From Dactylosporangium sucinum (lineage in GTDB: Bacteria > Actinomycetota > Actinomycetes > Mycobacteriales > Micromonosporaceae), in the NCBI RefSeq assembly GCF_014647515.1, contig NZ_BMPI01000018.1:104154-162107 (forward strand): DNA of 57,954 nt. Reading direction: 5' to 3'. The translations under genes and the position numbers were made by a program. Numbering within the stretch: the first letter of the stretch is position 1; each line of letters begins with the position of its first letter. A model generated the notes under the pieces. The model did no database searches and was not told where the DNA came from. It worked only from the letters and a program-made list of their open reading frames with translations. Shown in pieces: positions 26,298 through 34,134 of this stretch.

Positions 26298-27508
26298 CCT
26301 CGGCCCAGCTGGAGGGCCGGCGGGTCGCCCGCGGCGCGGACGTGGTGCTCGGCCCCGGCTTCCTGCGCGGCCCCGCGGTGACGCACATGGTGAAGAACCA
26401 GGCGACCGGTGACCGCTTCGAGATCGGGCCGCGCGAGTACTTCGTGCTGTCCCGGCTGGACGGGCAGCGCACGCTGGGGGAGATCGGCGACGAGTACGCC
26501 GCCACCTTCCAGCGCCGTCTCGCCGACGCCTCCTGGGGGCAGCTGCTCGGCCTGCTGGCCGCCAAGAACCTGCTCGCCGGCCTGCCCGACCGGCCGGCCG
26601 GCCCGGCGAAGCCGGCGCGCAAGGGGTTCGAGCGGATCGGCCCCATGCGCGGCCGGTACGTGTTCGGCGACCCGTCGGGGCTCGTCGCCCGCGTCTACCG
26701 CCGGATCTCGTGGGTGTACCGCGCGCCGGTGCTCGGTCCGCTGCTGGTCGTGCTGGCCGGCATGGACGTCTGGCTGGCCGCGCACCTGCCGTCCCTGGTG
26801 TCGGGCCTGTCCACGCTGGTCCGCCAGCCACCGCTGGCCATGGTGGTGGCTGTCCTGCTGTGGGCCGGCGCGGCGGGGCACGAGTTCGCCCACGGGTTGA
26901 CGTGCCGGCACTACGGCGGCAACGCCTCCGCCATCGGCGTCCGCTGGTCCGGGCCGGTCGTCGCGGCGTTCTGCATCGTCGACGACGTGATGCTGTTCCC
27001 GTCTCGGCGGGCACGCGTCGCCACCGCCGCCTCCGGCGTGGTCGCCAACCACGTGTTCCTGCTGCCGTTCTTCGCCCTCTGGCTGGCGCTGCCCGCGCAC
27101 GACGTGACCCGTGACGCGATCGGGGCGTTGCTGTTGCTCGGCCTCGGGCAGGCGTTGTTCAACTACCTGCCGGTGCCGACCCTCGACGGGTACCACATGC
27201 TGGCCCACCTGCTGCGGCTGTCGAACCTCGCCGAGGAGTCGCGGCGGTACACCCGCCTGCGGGTGACGGCGCTGCTCGGGCGCCGCCCGGGACCGGACGG
27301 CTACCCGCGCTGGCTGCGCCGGTGCTACCTGGGCTTCGACGCCTGGGTCCGGCTGGCCAGGACCGCGTTCGTCGTCGCCGTCGTGCTGATCGCGTACGCC
27401 GTGCTGCCGGTCGCCGTCGCGTCGGGCCTCACCGGCGTCCTCGCACTGTTCATCGCCGGGCGCTGGTACGCCGGGCGGAAGGCGCTGAAGAAGGGATCCG
27501 CGGCGTGA
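26294..27508 (+). CDS. RRE-like/site-2-protease (M50) membrane peptidase fusion
   Basis: A 404-residue membrane zinc metalloprotease, probably acting on the modified precursor. The N-terminal about 100 residues (VLSRLDGQRTLGEIGDEY, LLAAKNLLAGL) look like a PqqD/RRE-type winged helix. The membrane part (about 135-404) has five or six TM segments, HEFAH near 196-200 (HExxH zinc motif) and NYLPVPTLDGYH near 289-300, the M50 'NxxPxPxxDG' third-ligand motif. Both catalytic motifs are intact, so it should be active. It could remove the leader at the membrane before export. Overlaps are ATGA upstream and GTGA downstream with the ABC ATPase. Confidence 0.85.
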   Translation: MTSAQLEGRRVARGADVVLGPGFLRGPAVTHMVKNQATGDRFEIGPREYFVLSRLDGQRTLGEIGDEYAATFQRRLADASWGQLLGLLAAKNLLAGLPDRPAGPAKPARKGFERIGPMRGRYVFGDPSGLVARVYRRISWVYRAPVLGPLLVVLAGMDVWLAAHLPSLVSGLSTLVRQPPLAMVVAVLLWAGAAGHEFAHGLTCRHYGGNASAIGVRWSGPVVAAFCIVDDVMLFPSRRARVATAASGVVANHVFLLPFFALWLALPAHDVTRDAIGALLLLGLGQALFNYLPVPTLDGYHMLAHLLRLSNLAEESRRYTRLRVTALLGRRPGPDGYPRWLRRCYLGFDAWVRLARTAFVVAVVLIAYAVLPVAVASGLTGVLALFIAGRWYAGRKALKKGSAA

Positions 27509-28425
27509 GCACACCGCAGTCAGCCGGGCCGGCGGTCGCCGCCCGGGGCGTACGCAAGGCCTACGGTGCGGTACAGGCGGTGGACGGGGTCTCGTTCACC
27601 GTCGCCCGCGGCGAGTTCTTCGGCCTCATCGGCCCCAACGGTGCCGGCAAGACCACGCTCATCGAGATCCTGGAGGGCCTGCGCCGCGCGGACGAGGGCG
27701 AGGTCGAGGTGCTCGGCCTGTCCCCGTGGCCGCGGAACCTCGCCCTGTTGCCGCGGCTCGGCCTGCAGACGCAGCACTCGGCGTTCTTCACCCGGCTCAC
27801 CGCGATCGAGCACCTGCGGACCGTCACCGCCCTCTACGGCGTGGGCGCCCGGCGGGCCGACGAGGTGCTGGCCATGGTGGGCCTGACCGCCAAGGCGGGC
27901 ACCCGCGTCGACCGCCTCTCCGGCGGGCAGCGGCAGCGGCTGGCCATCGCCGCCGCGCTGACCCACGATCCCGAGCTGCTGTTCTTCGACGAGCCGACCG
28001 CCGCGGTGGACCCGCAGGCCCGCCGCTCGCTCTGGGAGCTGCTGCGCGAGCTGAAGGCGATGGGCAAGACGATCATCTACACGACGCACCACATCGACGA
28101 GGCCGAGGCGCTCTGCGACCGGGTCGCGATCGTCGACCAGGGGCGCCTCGTCGCGCTGGACACGCCGCGGGCACTGGTCAGCGGCCTCAACCAGCCCACG
28201 GTGGTGCAGGTGCCGGCCGACCGGCTGTCCACCGAGGCCGCGCGGGGGATCGAGGGCGTCGACGCGGTGACGCTGGACGCCGCGATGCTGTCGCTGACCA
28301 CGCAGGTGCCGGGACGGGTCCTCGCCGCGGTCACCGACCTCGCCGGTCCCCACGACATCCGCACCCACACGGCCTCCCTCGAGGACGTGTACCTGAGCCT
28401 GACCGGACGGGAGTACCAACCGTGA
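27505..28425 (+). CDS. ABC transporter ATP-binding subunit
   Basis: The ATPase of a two-gene ABC-2 type exporter, 306 residues. It has Walker A GPNGAGKTTL near residue 44, Q-loop LGLQTQHSAFF, signature RLSGGQRQRL, Walker B LLFFDEPTAAVDP and H-loop TTHHIDEAE. A regulatory C-terminal extension of about 80 residues follows (TVVQVPADRL, ASLEDVYLSLTG), as in DrrA/CcmA-type drug exporters. It most likely exports the mature peptide or gives producer immunity. It is translationally coupled on both sides (GTGA, GTGA). Confidence 0.93.
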   Translation: MSTPQSAGPAVAARGVRKAYGAVQAVDGVSFTVARGEFFGLIGPNGAGKTTLIEILEGLRRADEGEVEVLGLSPWPRNLALLPRLGLQTQHSAFFTRLTAIEHLRTVTALYGVGARRADEVLAMVGLTAKAGTRVDRLSGGQRQRLAIAAALTHDPELLFFDEPTAAVDPQARRSLWELLRELKAMGKTIIYTTHHIDEAEALCDRVAIVDQGRLVALDTPRALVSGLNQPTVVQVPADRLSTEAARGIEGVDAVTLDAAMLSLTTQVPGRVLAAVTDLAGPHDIRTHTASLEDVYLSLTGREYQP

Positions 28426-29168
28426 ACGCCTACGTCGCGCTGTCGGGGGCCGTCGCCCGGTCCCACGTCCGGGACCGGATCACCCTGTTCTTCACGTTCC
28501 TCTTCCCGTTGATCTTCCTGGTCGTCTTCGGTGTGCTCTTCGACGACCTGCCCGACGGCCGCGCGCCCATCGAGTACCTCGCCCCGGGGGTGCTCTCCTG
28601 GGCGGTGGCCAACGGCGCGGTGTTCGGCGTCTCGTACACGCTCGTGCACTGGCGCGAGAGCGGTGTGCTGCGACTGCTCCGGATGACACCGACGTCGGTG
28701 CTGACGGTGCTCTCCGCGCGGTTCGTCGTCGCGGTGGGCGTCGCGCTCGCCCAGACGGTGTTCTTCGTCGGTATCGCGGCCCTGCCCCCGCTGGGGCTGC
28801 ACGTGGGCGCACAGGCGATCTTCGCCCTGCCGGTGGTGCTGCTCGGCGTCACGGCGTTCTTCGCGATCGGCATGGTGATCGGCAGCCATGTCTCCTCGCC
28901 GGAGGCCGTCGCCGCCATCGCGAACTTCCTGCTCGTGCCGATGGCCTTCCTGTCCGGCACGTTCTACCCGCTCGACCAGGCCCCGGGGTGGCTGCAGGGG
29001 TTCGCCAAGGTGCTGCCGCTGCACTACATGATCGAAGGGATCGCCGGCGTCCTGACCGGCACCGACGGTCCGGCGTCGACGGTCCTGCCGGGTGCGGCGC
29101 TGCTCGGGTTCACCCTGCTGATGGCCGGCTTCGCCGCGAAGCTCTTCCGCTGGAGCCGGGACGCATGA
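28422..29168 (+). CDS. ABC-2 type transporter permease
   Basis: A 248-residue integral membrane partner of the preceding ATPase, with six hydrophobic segments starting ITLFFTFLFPLIFLVVFGVLF. It carries the ABC-2 family motif around FLLVPMAFLSGTFYPLDQAPGWLQ and LPLHYMIEGI. The length is slightly short compared with DrrB-type permeases but complete. The stop overlaps YcaO-2 as ATGA, tying export and modification genes into one transcript. Confidence 0.92.
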   Translation: MNAYVALSGAVARSHVRDRITLFFTFLFPLIFLVVFGVLFDDLPDGRAPIEYLAPGVLSWAVANGAVFGVSYTLVHWRESGVLRLLRMTPTSVLTVLSARFVVAVGVALAQTVFFVGIAALPPLGLHVGAQAIFALPVVLLGVTAFFAIGMVIGSHVSSPEAVAAIANFLLVPMAFLSGTFYPLDQAPGWLQGFAKVLPLHYMIEGIAGVLTGTDGPASTVLPGAALLGFTLLMAGFAAKLFRWSRDA

Positions 29169-31051
29169 CCGAGAAGCTCCTCCGCGACGCGCTCGCCGAG
29201 CGGGCGGCCCACCGCGGCCTGCCGGCACCGCAGGTCGCGACGCTCGGCATCGAGGACGCCACCGCCGTCGCCGACGGCGTCGACCGTCGCGCCGCGACCG
29301 TCCACCTCACGCCGCAGGCGGTCCTCGTCGGTCCCTGGGGCGGTCCACCGGACGGCGCGGCCTGCGGGCACTGCCTCGCCGTCCGCTGGCAGCGGCTGCG
29401 TCCGGTCCCGACGCGGGACGCCCTGGAGACCGGACCCGGGTTCGAGTCCGCCGGCGAGTGGCCGCTGCTCACCCAGCACCTCGCCGACGCGGTGTGGGCC
29501 GTGTACGCGGCGGTGTACGGGGCGGGGTCGGGGGCCGCCGCCCGGCCGGCCGACGGCCTGGCCCGGGTGACCTCCGTCGACGTGCGGACGCTGGTCACGA
29601 CCACCGTGCCGGTGCTCGCCGACGCCCGCTGCCCGGCGTGCTCGGCCGAGCACGCCCCCGATCGGGGCGCGGCCGACCCGCGGCTGCGCTCGCGGACCAA
29701 GCCGGACCCGAACACGTACCGGCTCCGCCGGCCCGCGGAGTACCGCCTGCCCGTGGCCGCGCTCGCCAACCCCGTGTGCGGCGCGATCGGGACGGACTGC
29801 GTCGTGGACATGTCGTCGCCGACGACCGCGCCGGTGCTCGGCATGTGGCGGATCCGCGGGCGGCGCGGCCTGGCCGACATGGGCTGGAGCGGGCAGACCA
29901 ACAACTTCGCCCGCAGCCGGGACGTGGGGCTGCTCGAAGGGCTGGAACGCGACGCCGGCTCGCTGCCCCGCCAGCACGTCGCGCCGGTCGTCGGCGCGTA
30001 CCGTGAGCTCGCCGGCGACGCGCTCGATCCGCGCGACTGCGGCGTGTACAGCGACGACACGTACGCGTCGAACGAGCGGCTGGAGCCGTTCGACCCGGAC
30101 CGGGCGATCCCCTGGGTGTGGGGCTGGTCGCTGCGCGACGAGCGCCCGGTCCTCGTCCCGCGGCGAATCTCCTACTACAGCACCGGCACCGACGGCGACG
30201 GCTTCGTCGACGAGTGCTCGAACGGCTGCGCCAGCGGCGGCAGTCTCGAGGAGGCGATCCTCTACGGCCTGCTCGAACTGGTCGAGCGCGACGCGTTCCT
30301 GCTCGGCTGGTACGGCGGCGCCGACCTCACCGAGATCGAACTGGCCGGCACGGCGACCCCGGCCACCCGGGCGATGCTCGACCGGGCCCGGTTCCTCGGC
30401 TACCACGTGCGGCTGTTCGACAACCGGATCGACCTGCCGATCCCGGCGGTGACCGCGGTCGCCGAGCGTCTCGACGGCGGCCCGGGCCTGCTGGGGTTCG
30501 CGGCCGGCGCGAGCCTCGACCCCGACACCGCCATCGAGGGCGCGCTGGAGGAGATCTGCAGCTACATCCCGAGCCTGTCGGCGCACCACGGCCGGCGGCG
30601 GGCCGAGCTGGAGGCCATGGCGAGCGACTTCAGCCTGGTGCGGACGCTGCGCGACCACGCCGAGCTGTTCACCGTCCCGGCGATGCGCGAGCACGGTCGC
30701 CGGTACCTGGAGCCGGCGCGGAGCCTGCCCAAGGACACCGTGTACGCCGACTGGCTGGGCCGGCGGCCGTACTCGACCGACCTGCTCGACGACGTGCGGT
30801 GCCTGCGCGACGCGCTGACCGGACTGGGACACGACGTGATCGTCGTCGACCAGACCTCGCCGGAACAGCGGATGGTGGGGCTGCACAACGTCTGCATGAT
30901 CGTGCCCGGCCTGGTGCCGATCGACTTCGGCTGGAGCCTGCAGCGGGCGCTGCACATGCCGCGCACGTTCACCGCCCAGCGCCGAGGGGGCCTGCGCTCG
31001 ACCGATCTGACCGCGGCCGAGCTGCACCGCGTCCCTCACCCGTTCCCGTGA
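29165..31051 (+). CDS. TOMM YcaO cyclodehydratase 2
   Basis: A 628-residue paralogue of the protein at 19102, of identical length and layout. Zinc CxxC pairs CGHC near 67 and CPAC near 156 lie in the N-terminal domain. The YcaO core follows with LLEGLERDAGS, SNGCASGGSLEEAILYGLLELVERDAF and LEEICSYIP, and the C-terminus is PHPFP. All ATP-site acidic motifs visible in YcaO-1 are kept, so it should be a second active cyclodehydratase rather than a relic. Two such enzymes may divide Cys from Ser/Thr sites, or serve the two precursor types. It is coupled to the permease (ATGA) and to the M20 hydrolase (GTGA). Confidence 0.9.
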   Translation: MTEKLLRDALAERAAHRGLPAPQVATLGIEDATAVADGVDRRAATVHLTPQAVLVGPWGGPPDGAACGHCLAVRWQRLRPVPTRDALETGPGFESAGEWPLLTQHLADAVWAVYAAVYGAGSGAAARPADGLARVTSVDVRTLVTTTVPVLADARCPACSAEHAPDRGAADPRLRSRTKPDPNTYRLRRPAEYRLPVAALANPVCGAIGTDCVVDMSSPTTAPVLGMWRIRGRRGLADMGWSGQTNNFARSRDVGLLEGLERDAGSLPRQHVAPVVGAYRELAGDALDPRDCGVYSDDTYASNERLEPFDPDRAIPWVWGWSLRDERPVLVPRRISYYSTGTDGDGFVDECSNGCASGGSLEEAILYGLLELVERDAFLLGWYGGADLTEIELAGTATPATRAMLDRARFLGYHVRLFDNRIDLPIPAVTAVAERLDGGPGLLGFAAGASLDPDTAIEGALEEICSYIPSLSAHHGRRRAELEAMASDFSLVRTLRDHAELFTVPAMREHGRRYLEPARSLPKDTVYADWLGRRPYSTDLLDDVRCLRDALTGLGHDVIVVDQTSPEQRMVGLHNVCMIVPGLVPIDFGWSLQRALHMPRTFTAQRRGGLRSTDLTAAELHRVPHPFP

Positions 31052-32295
31052 CCGCCGCGCACGAGAGCCGGCCGGACCTGACGTCGACGCTGGCGCTCTA
31101 TCTCGACCTGCACCGCCATCCGGAGCTGTCCGGCCAGGAGGAGCGGACGGCGGCGCGGGTGGGCGCCGCGCTCGACCGGGCCGGCTTCGCCGTGACGTCC
31201 CGCGTGGGCGGGCACGGCGTCGTCGGACGGCTGCGCAACGGCGACGGTCCGGTGGTACTGCTGCGTGCGGAGCTCGACGCGCTTCCCGTCCGGGAGCGGA
31301 CCGGACTCCCGTACGCCAGCACCGGCCCGGCCATGCACGCGTGCGGGCACGACCTGCATCTGGCCGCGCTCTGCGCGGCGGCCGCGGAGCTGTCGCGGTC
31401 GCGCGACCGGTGGCGCGGCACGGTCGTCGCGGTCGGCCAGCCGGCGGAGGAGACGCTGACCGGAGCCGCGGCGATGCTCGCGGACGGCCTCTACACGCGG
31501 TGGGGCCGGCCGGACGCCGCACTGGCCCAGCACCTGGGCCCGTTCCCGGCCGGCTGGGTGGCCCACGCCCCGGGCACGGTCACGGCGGGCAGCGCCTGGC
31601 TCGCGATCACCGTGTTCGGCCGCGGCGGCCACGCCGGACTGCCGGGCTCCGCGTCGAACCCGATACCGGTCGCGGCCGCGATCGTGACCCGCCTGGTCGA
31701 GCTCTTCCCGGACGGTCCGCCCACGCCGGAGCGCGTGGTCCTGACCATCGGCGCGGTCCGGGCCGGCGAGCGGGCGAACGTGGTGGCCGACCGCGCCACG
31801 CTCCAGCTGACCCTGCGCAGCCTGGACCCCGCCGCGCTGGACCGCGCGGTGGCCACGGTCGACGCGGCCGTGCGCGACGTGTGCGCGGGGGCGGGGAGCC
31901 CGGTCGAGCCCGAGGTCACCGTGACGACGCGATCCGTGCCGGGCGTCAACGAGCCCCGGGCGGCCGGGCGGGTCCGCGAGGCCCACGTGCGGACCTTCGG
32001 CGCCGCCCGGGTGCTCACGATTCCGCCGTCGATGGCCACCGAGGACTTTCCGCTCTTCGGCGCGTACCCGGACGCGAGCGCGCCGGTGCCCACCGTGTAC
32101 TGGGCGGTCGGTTCCGTGTCGGCCGAGGCCTGGACGCGCGCGCCGGGTGCCGGCTTCGCGCAGAAGCTCAGGAGCCTGCCCGTCAACCACTCACCGGAGT
32201 TCGCCCCCGACCCCGTGCCGACCCTGCGGACGGCGACCGCCGCCCTGCTCGCCGGTGCGCGGACCCTGCTCGCCGACGCTCCCTCCCCCGCCTGA
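31048..32295 (+). CDS. M20-family amidohydrolase / peptidase
   Basis: A zinc amidohydrolase of 415 residues related to hippurate and N-acyl-amino-acid hydrolases. Metal and catalytic blocks are LLRAELDALPVRERTGLPYA, AMHACGHDLHLAALCAAA (His and Asp ligands), GQPAEETLTGAAAML (Glu-Glu general base and ligand), FGRGGHAGLPGSASNPI (lid-domain His) and PSMATEDFPLF. Such a gene inside a RiPP operon may trim the leader or the last residues, hydrolyse an amide during maturation, or confer resistance by cleaving the product. Start overlaps YcaO-2 (GTGA). The choice between roles is open. Confidence 0.88.
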   Translation: MTAAHESRPDLTSTLALYLDLHRHPELSGQEERTAARVGAALDRAGFAVTSRVGGHGVVGRLRNGDGPVVLLRAELDALPVRERTGLPYASTGPAMHACGHDLHLAALCAAAAELSRSRDRWRGTVVAVGQPAEETLTGAAAMLADGLYTRWGRPDAALAQHLGPFPAGWVAHAPGTVTAGSAWLAITVFGRGGHAGLPGSASNPIPVAAAIVTRLVELFPDGPPTPERVVLTIGAVRAGERANVVADRATLQLTLRSLDPAALDRAVATVDAAVRDVCAGAGSPVEPEVTVTTRSVPGVNEPRAAGRVREAHVRTFGAARVLTIPPSMATEDFPLFGAYPDASAPVPTVYWAVGSVSAEAWTRAPGAGFAQKLRSLPVNHSPEFAPDPVPTLRTATAALLAGARTLLADAPSPA

Positions 32296-32323
32296 CGGCG
32301 AGGGTTTCCACGGAAGGATGCAG

Positions 32324-33391
32324 ATGAAGCACGGAATCTCGCTGCTGCCGGACTGCCGGCCCGAGCGCCGCTCCGCCACCGAGTACTACGAGGACGTCCT
32401 GGCGATGGCGACGCTCGCCGACGAGGCCGGCATGCACTACGTCAAGATGACCGAGCACTACCTGGGCAACTATGGCGGCTACTCGCCGAGCCCGCTGACC
32501 TTCCTGGCCGCGGTGGCGGCCCGGACCAGCCGGATCCGGCTGATGACGGGGTGCGTGCTGCCCGCGTTCCACCATCCGATCCAGCTCGCCGCGCACGCGG
32601 CGATGGTCGACGTGCTCAGCCACGGCCGGCTCGACGTGGGCTTCGCCCGGGCCTGGTTGCCGTACGAGTTCGCGGCGCTCGGCGTGCCGATGGACACCAG
32701 CCGGGACCGCTTCGAGAAGACGATCCGGGCGGTCCTGCGCCTGTGGACCGAGGACAAGGTGACCGAGGAGTGCGAGTACTTCTCCTACTCGGACGCGACC
32801 TCGTTGCCCGCCGTGGTGCAGCGGCCGCACCCGCCCGTCTGGGGCGCCGCCATCGTCACGCCGCAGAGCTTCGAGTGGCTGGCCCGCCAGGGCATGGGCC
32901 TGCTGGTGTCGCCGTCGCTGTTGCAGCGGGACCTGCAGTACACGAAAAAACTCATCCGCATCTATCTCGATACGTTCGAGGAGGCCCATCAAGGTACCGG
33001 CCGTGTGCCGCAGGTCGCGGTGAGCATGCCGCTCTACGTGGCGGCGACCGACGCGGAGGCGCGTGCGGTGGCCATCCCGCACCTGCTCGAGTACAACAAC
33101 GTCACGATCGAGGCCGCGGACGCCTGGACGCACGTCACCTCGACCAGCTACCCCGGCTACGAGTCCATGCGCGAACGGCTCTCGGCGGTCACGGAGGAGT
33201 CGTTGCGGGCCGGTGCCTGCGCGGTCGTCGGGTCGCCCGAGACCGCCGTCGACACGATCCGCGCCGTGGCGGAGTACCTGCACGCCGACGTCTGCCTGTG
33301 GAACATCGACTACGGCGGACAGCCGCGCGAGACGATGGCCCGCAGCATGCGGTTGTTCGTCGACGAGGTGCTGCCGCACGTCACGGGTTGA
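32324..33391 (+). CDS. LLM-class flavin-dependent oxidoreductase
   Basis: A luciferase-like monooxygenase/F420-dependent reductase family member of 355 residues with a TIM-barrel: VLAMATLADEAGMHYVKMTEHYL, PSPLTFLAAVAARTSRIRLMTGC, HGRLDVGFARAWLPYEFAALGV. The ATG at 32324 is preferred over 32318 because GGAAGG lies six bases upstream of it and directly abuts the other. Relatives act in RiPP pathways; LxmJ of lexapeptide reduces dehydroalanine to D-Ala. With a LanB pair in the operon, a Dha/Dhb reductase role is plausible, but monooxygenation or azoline chemistry is equally possible from sequence. The gap after the amidohydrolase is 28 bases. Confidence 0.85.
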   Translation: MKHGISLLPDCRPERRSATEYYEDVLAMATLADEAGMHYVKMTEHYLGNYGGYSPSPLTFLAAVAARTSRIRLMTGCVLPAFHHPIQLAAHAAMVDVLSHGRLDVGFARAWLPYEFAALGVPMDTSRDRFEKTIRAVLRLWTEDKVTEECEYFSYSDATSLPAVVQRPHPPVWGAAIVTPQSFEWLARQGMGLLVSPSLLQRDLQYTKKLIRIYLDTFEEAHQGTGRVPQVAVSMPLYVAATDAEARAVAIPHLLEYNNVTIEAADAWTHVTSTSYPGYESMRERLSAVTEESLRAGACAVVGSPETAVDTIRAVAEYLHADVCLWNIDYGGQPRETMARSMRLFVDEVLPHVTG

Positions 33392-33515
33392 CCCGCGGCC
33401 GGTCCAGCGAAGTGCCAGCGCGATGGCGCGGGTTTGTCCACCGCAGCCCGGTCTACTGGTTGCACTGGGCGCGACGTACCGGTCATGGCCCACCCGGTGA
33501 TCGAGGGGAGGAACC
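33392..33515 (+). promoter_or_regulatory. Leader region upstream of the precursor genes
   Basis: A 124-base gap between the LLM gene and the first precursor is the largest inside the cluster after the SARP, so a separate promoter for the abundant precursors would fit here. A TTGCAC at 33460-33465 could be a -35 element, but no good -10 follows at 17 bases. The segment ends with the strong SD GGGGAGG five bases before the ATG at 33516. The promoter is inferred from position only. Confidence 0.3.
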
Positions 33516-33677
33516 ATGGGAGACGTCAAGAGCCTGGTGACGCTGGCGCAGGAGCTTCAGGAGCTCGAGGCCGACACGTTCGAGCTGCAGGACTACGTCG
33601 AGGACATCGAGATGCTCGCCGGTGGCTACGCCAGCACCAGCAGCACCAGCACCAGCGCCTGCAGCTGCTGCGCCTGA
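33516..33677 (+). CDS. RiPP precursor peptide A1 (thiazolylpeptide type)
   Basis: A 53-residue precursor. The leader MGDVKSLVTLAQELQELEAD continues TFELQDYVEDIEML, the acidic LExDTFELxDY motif of thiazolylpeptide-type bacteriocin leaders. The predicted core lies after GGYA and reads STSSTSTSACSCCA: eight Ser/Thr, then three Cys near the end. Ser codons are all AGC. It has an SD of GGGGAGG. Its closest relative is the third precursor (33921). Cleavage position is inferred. The high Ser/Thr/Cys content matches substrates of YcaO plus LanB enzymes encoded just upstream. Confidence 0.9.
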   Translation: MGDVKSLVTLAQELQELEADTFELQDYVEDIEMLAGGYASTSSTSTSACSCCA

Positions 33678-33729
33678 GTGCCACCAGCCCGGCGCCCGGC
33701 CTGCCGGAAGCCGAAGACAGGAGAGGGAC

Positions 33730-33891
33730 GTGAACGAAGAGCTGAGCCTCGCCGCACTCACGAACGAGCTGCGGGCGCTGGAGATCGAGACCTTCGAGCT
33801 GCACGACTACACCGACGAGCACGAGATGCCCGCTGTGGGCGCCAGCAGCACCTGCAGCAGCACGACGAGCACCACCAGCACCTGCGCCTGA
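33730..33891 (+). CDS. RiPP precursor peptide B1
   Basis: A 53-residue precursor starting at GTG with SD GGAGAG upstream. The leader reads MNEELSLAALTNELRALEIE, then TFELHDYTDEHEMPAVGA. The core is probably SSTCSSTTSTTSTCA, with only two Cys. It differs from A1 in the leader start (MNEEL, LRALEIETFE) and in a Thr-rich core. It closely resembles the fourth precursor (34135). It lies 52 bases after A1. It is likely modified by the same enzymes. Confidence 0.88.
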   Translation: MNEELSLAALTNELRALEIETFELHDYTDEHEMPAVGASSTCSSTTSTTSTCA

Positions 33892-33920
33892 TTCCACGGC
33901 ACATCGAGACGGAGACAACG

Positions 33921-34076
33921 ATGGAGAAATCCACCAGCCTGGCGACGTTGGCGCGTGAGCTTCTGGAGCTCGAGTCCGACACGTTCGAGCTGCACGACTA
34001 CGCGGACGACGCCGAGATGCTCATCGACAGCAGCACCAGCAGCACCAGCAGCACGTGCAGCAGCTGCTGCGCCTGA
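33921..34076 (+). CDS. RiPP precursor peptide A2
   Basis: A 51-residue precursor and sister of A1. The leader MEKSTSLATLARELLELESD continues TFELHDYADDAEMLID. The core is probably SSTSSTSSTCSSCCA, with three Cys placed as in A1. The core is encoded by almost pure AGC/ACC/TGC triplets. It lies 29 bases after B1. The ATG is preceded by ggagacaacg, a weaker SD than the others. Confidence 0.9.
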   Translation: MEKSTSLATLARELLELESDTFELHDYADDAEMLIDSSTSSTSSTCSSCCA

Positions 34077-34134
34077 CGCACCACCACCAGCCCGGCGCCC
34101 GGCCCCTGCCGGATGCCGAAGAGAGGAGAGATCA

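Noticed and set aside
33460..33488. Sigma-70 promoter for the precursor genes (TTGCAC -35)
   Set aside because: No acceptable -10 hexamer at the right spacing, so only the region, not a promoter, is annotated.
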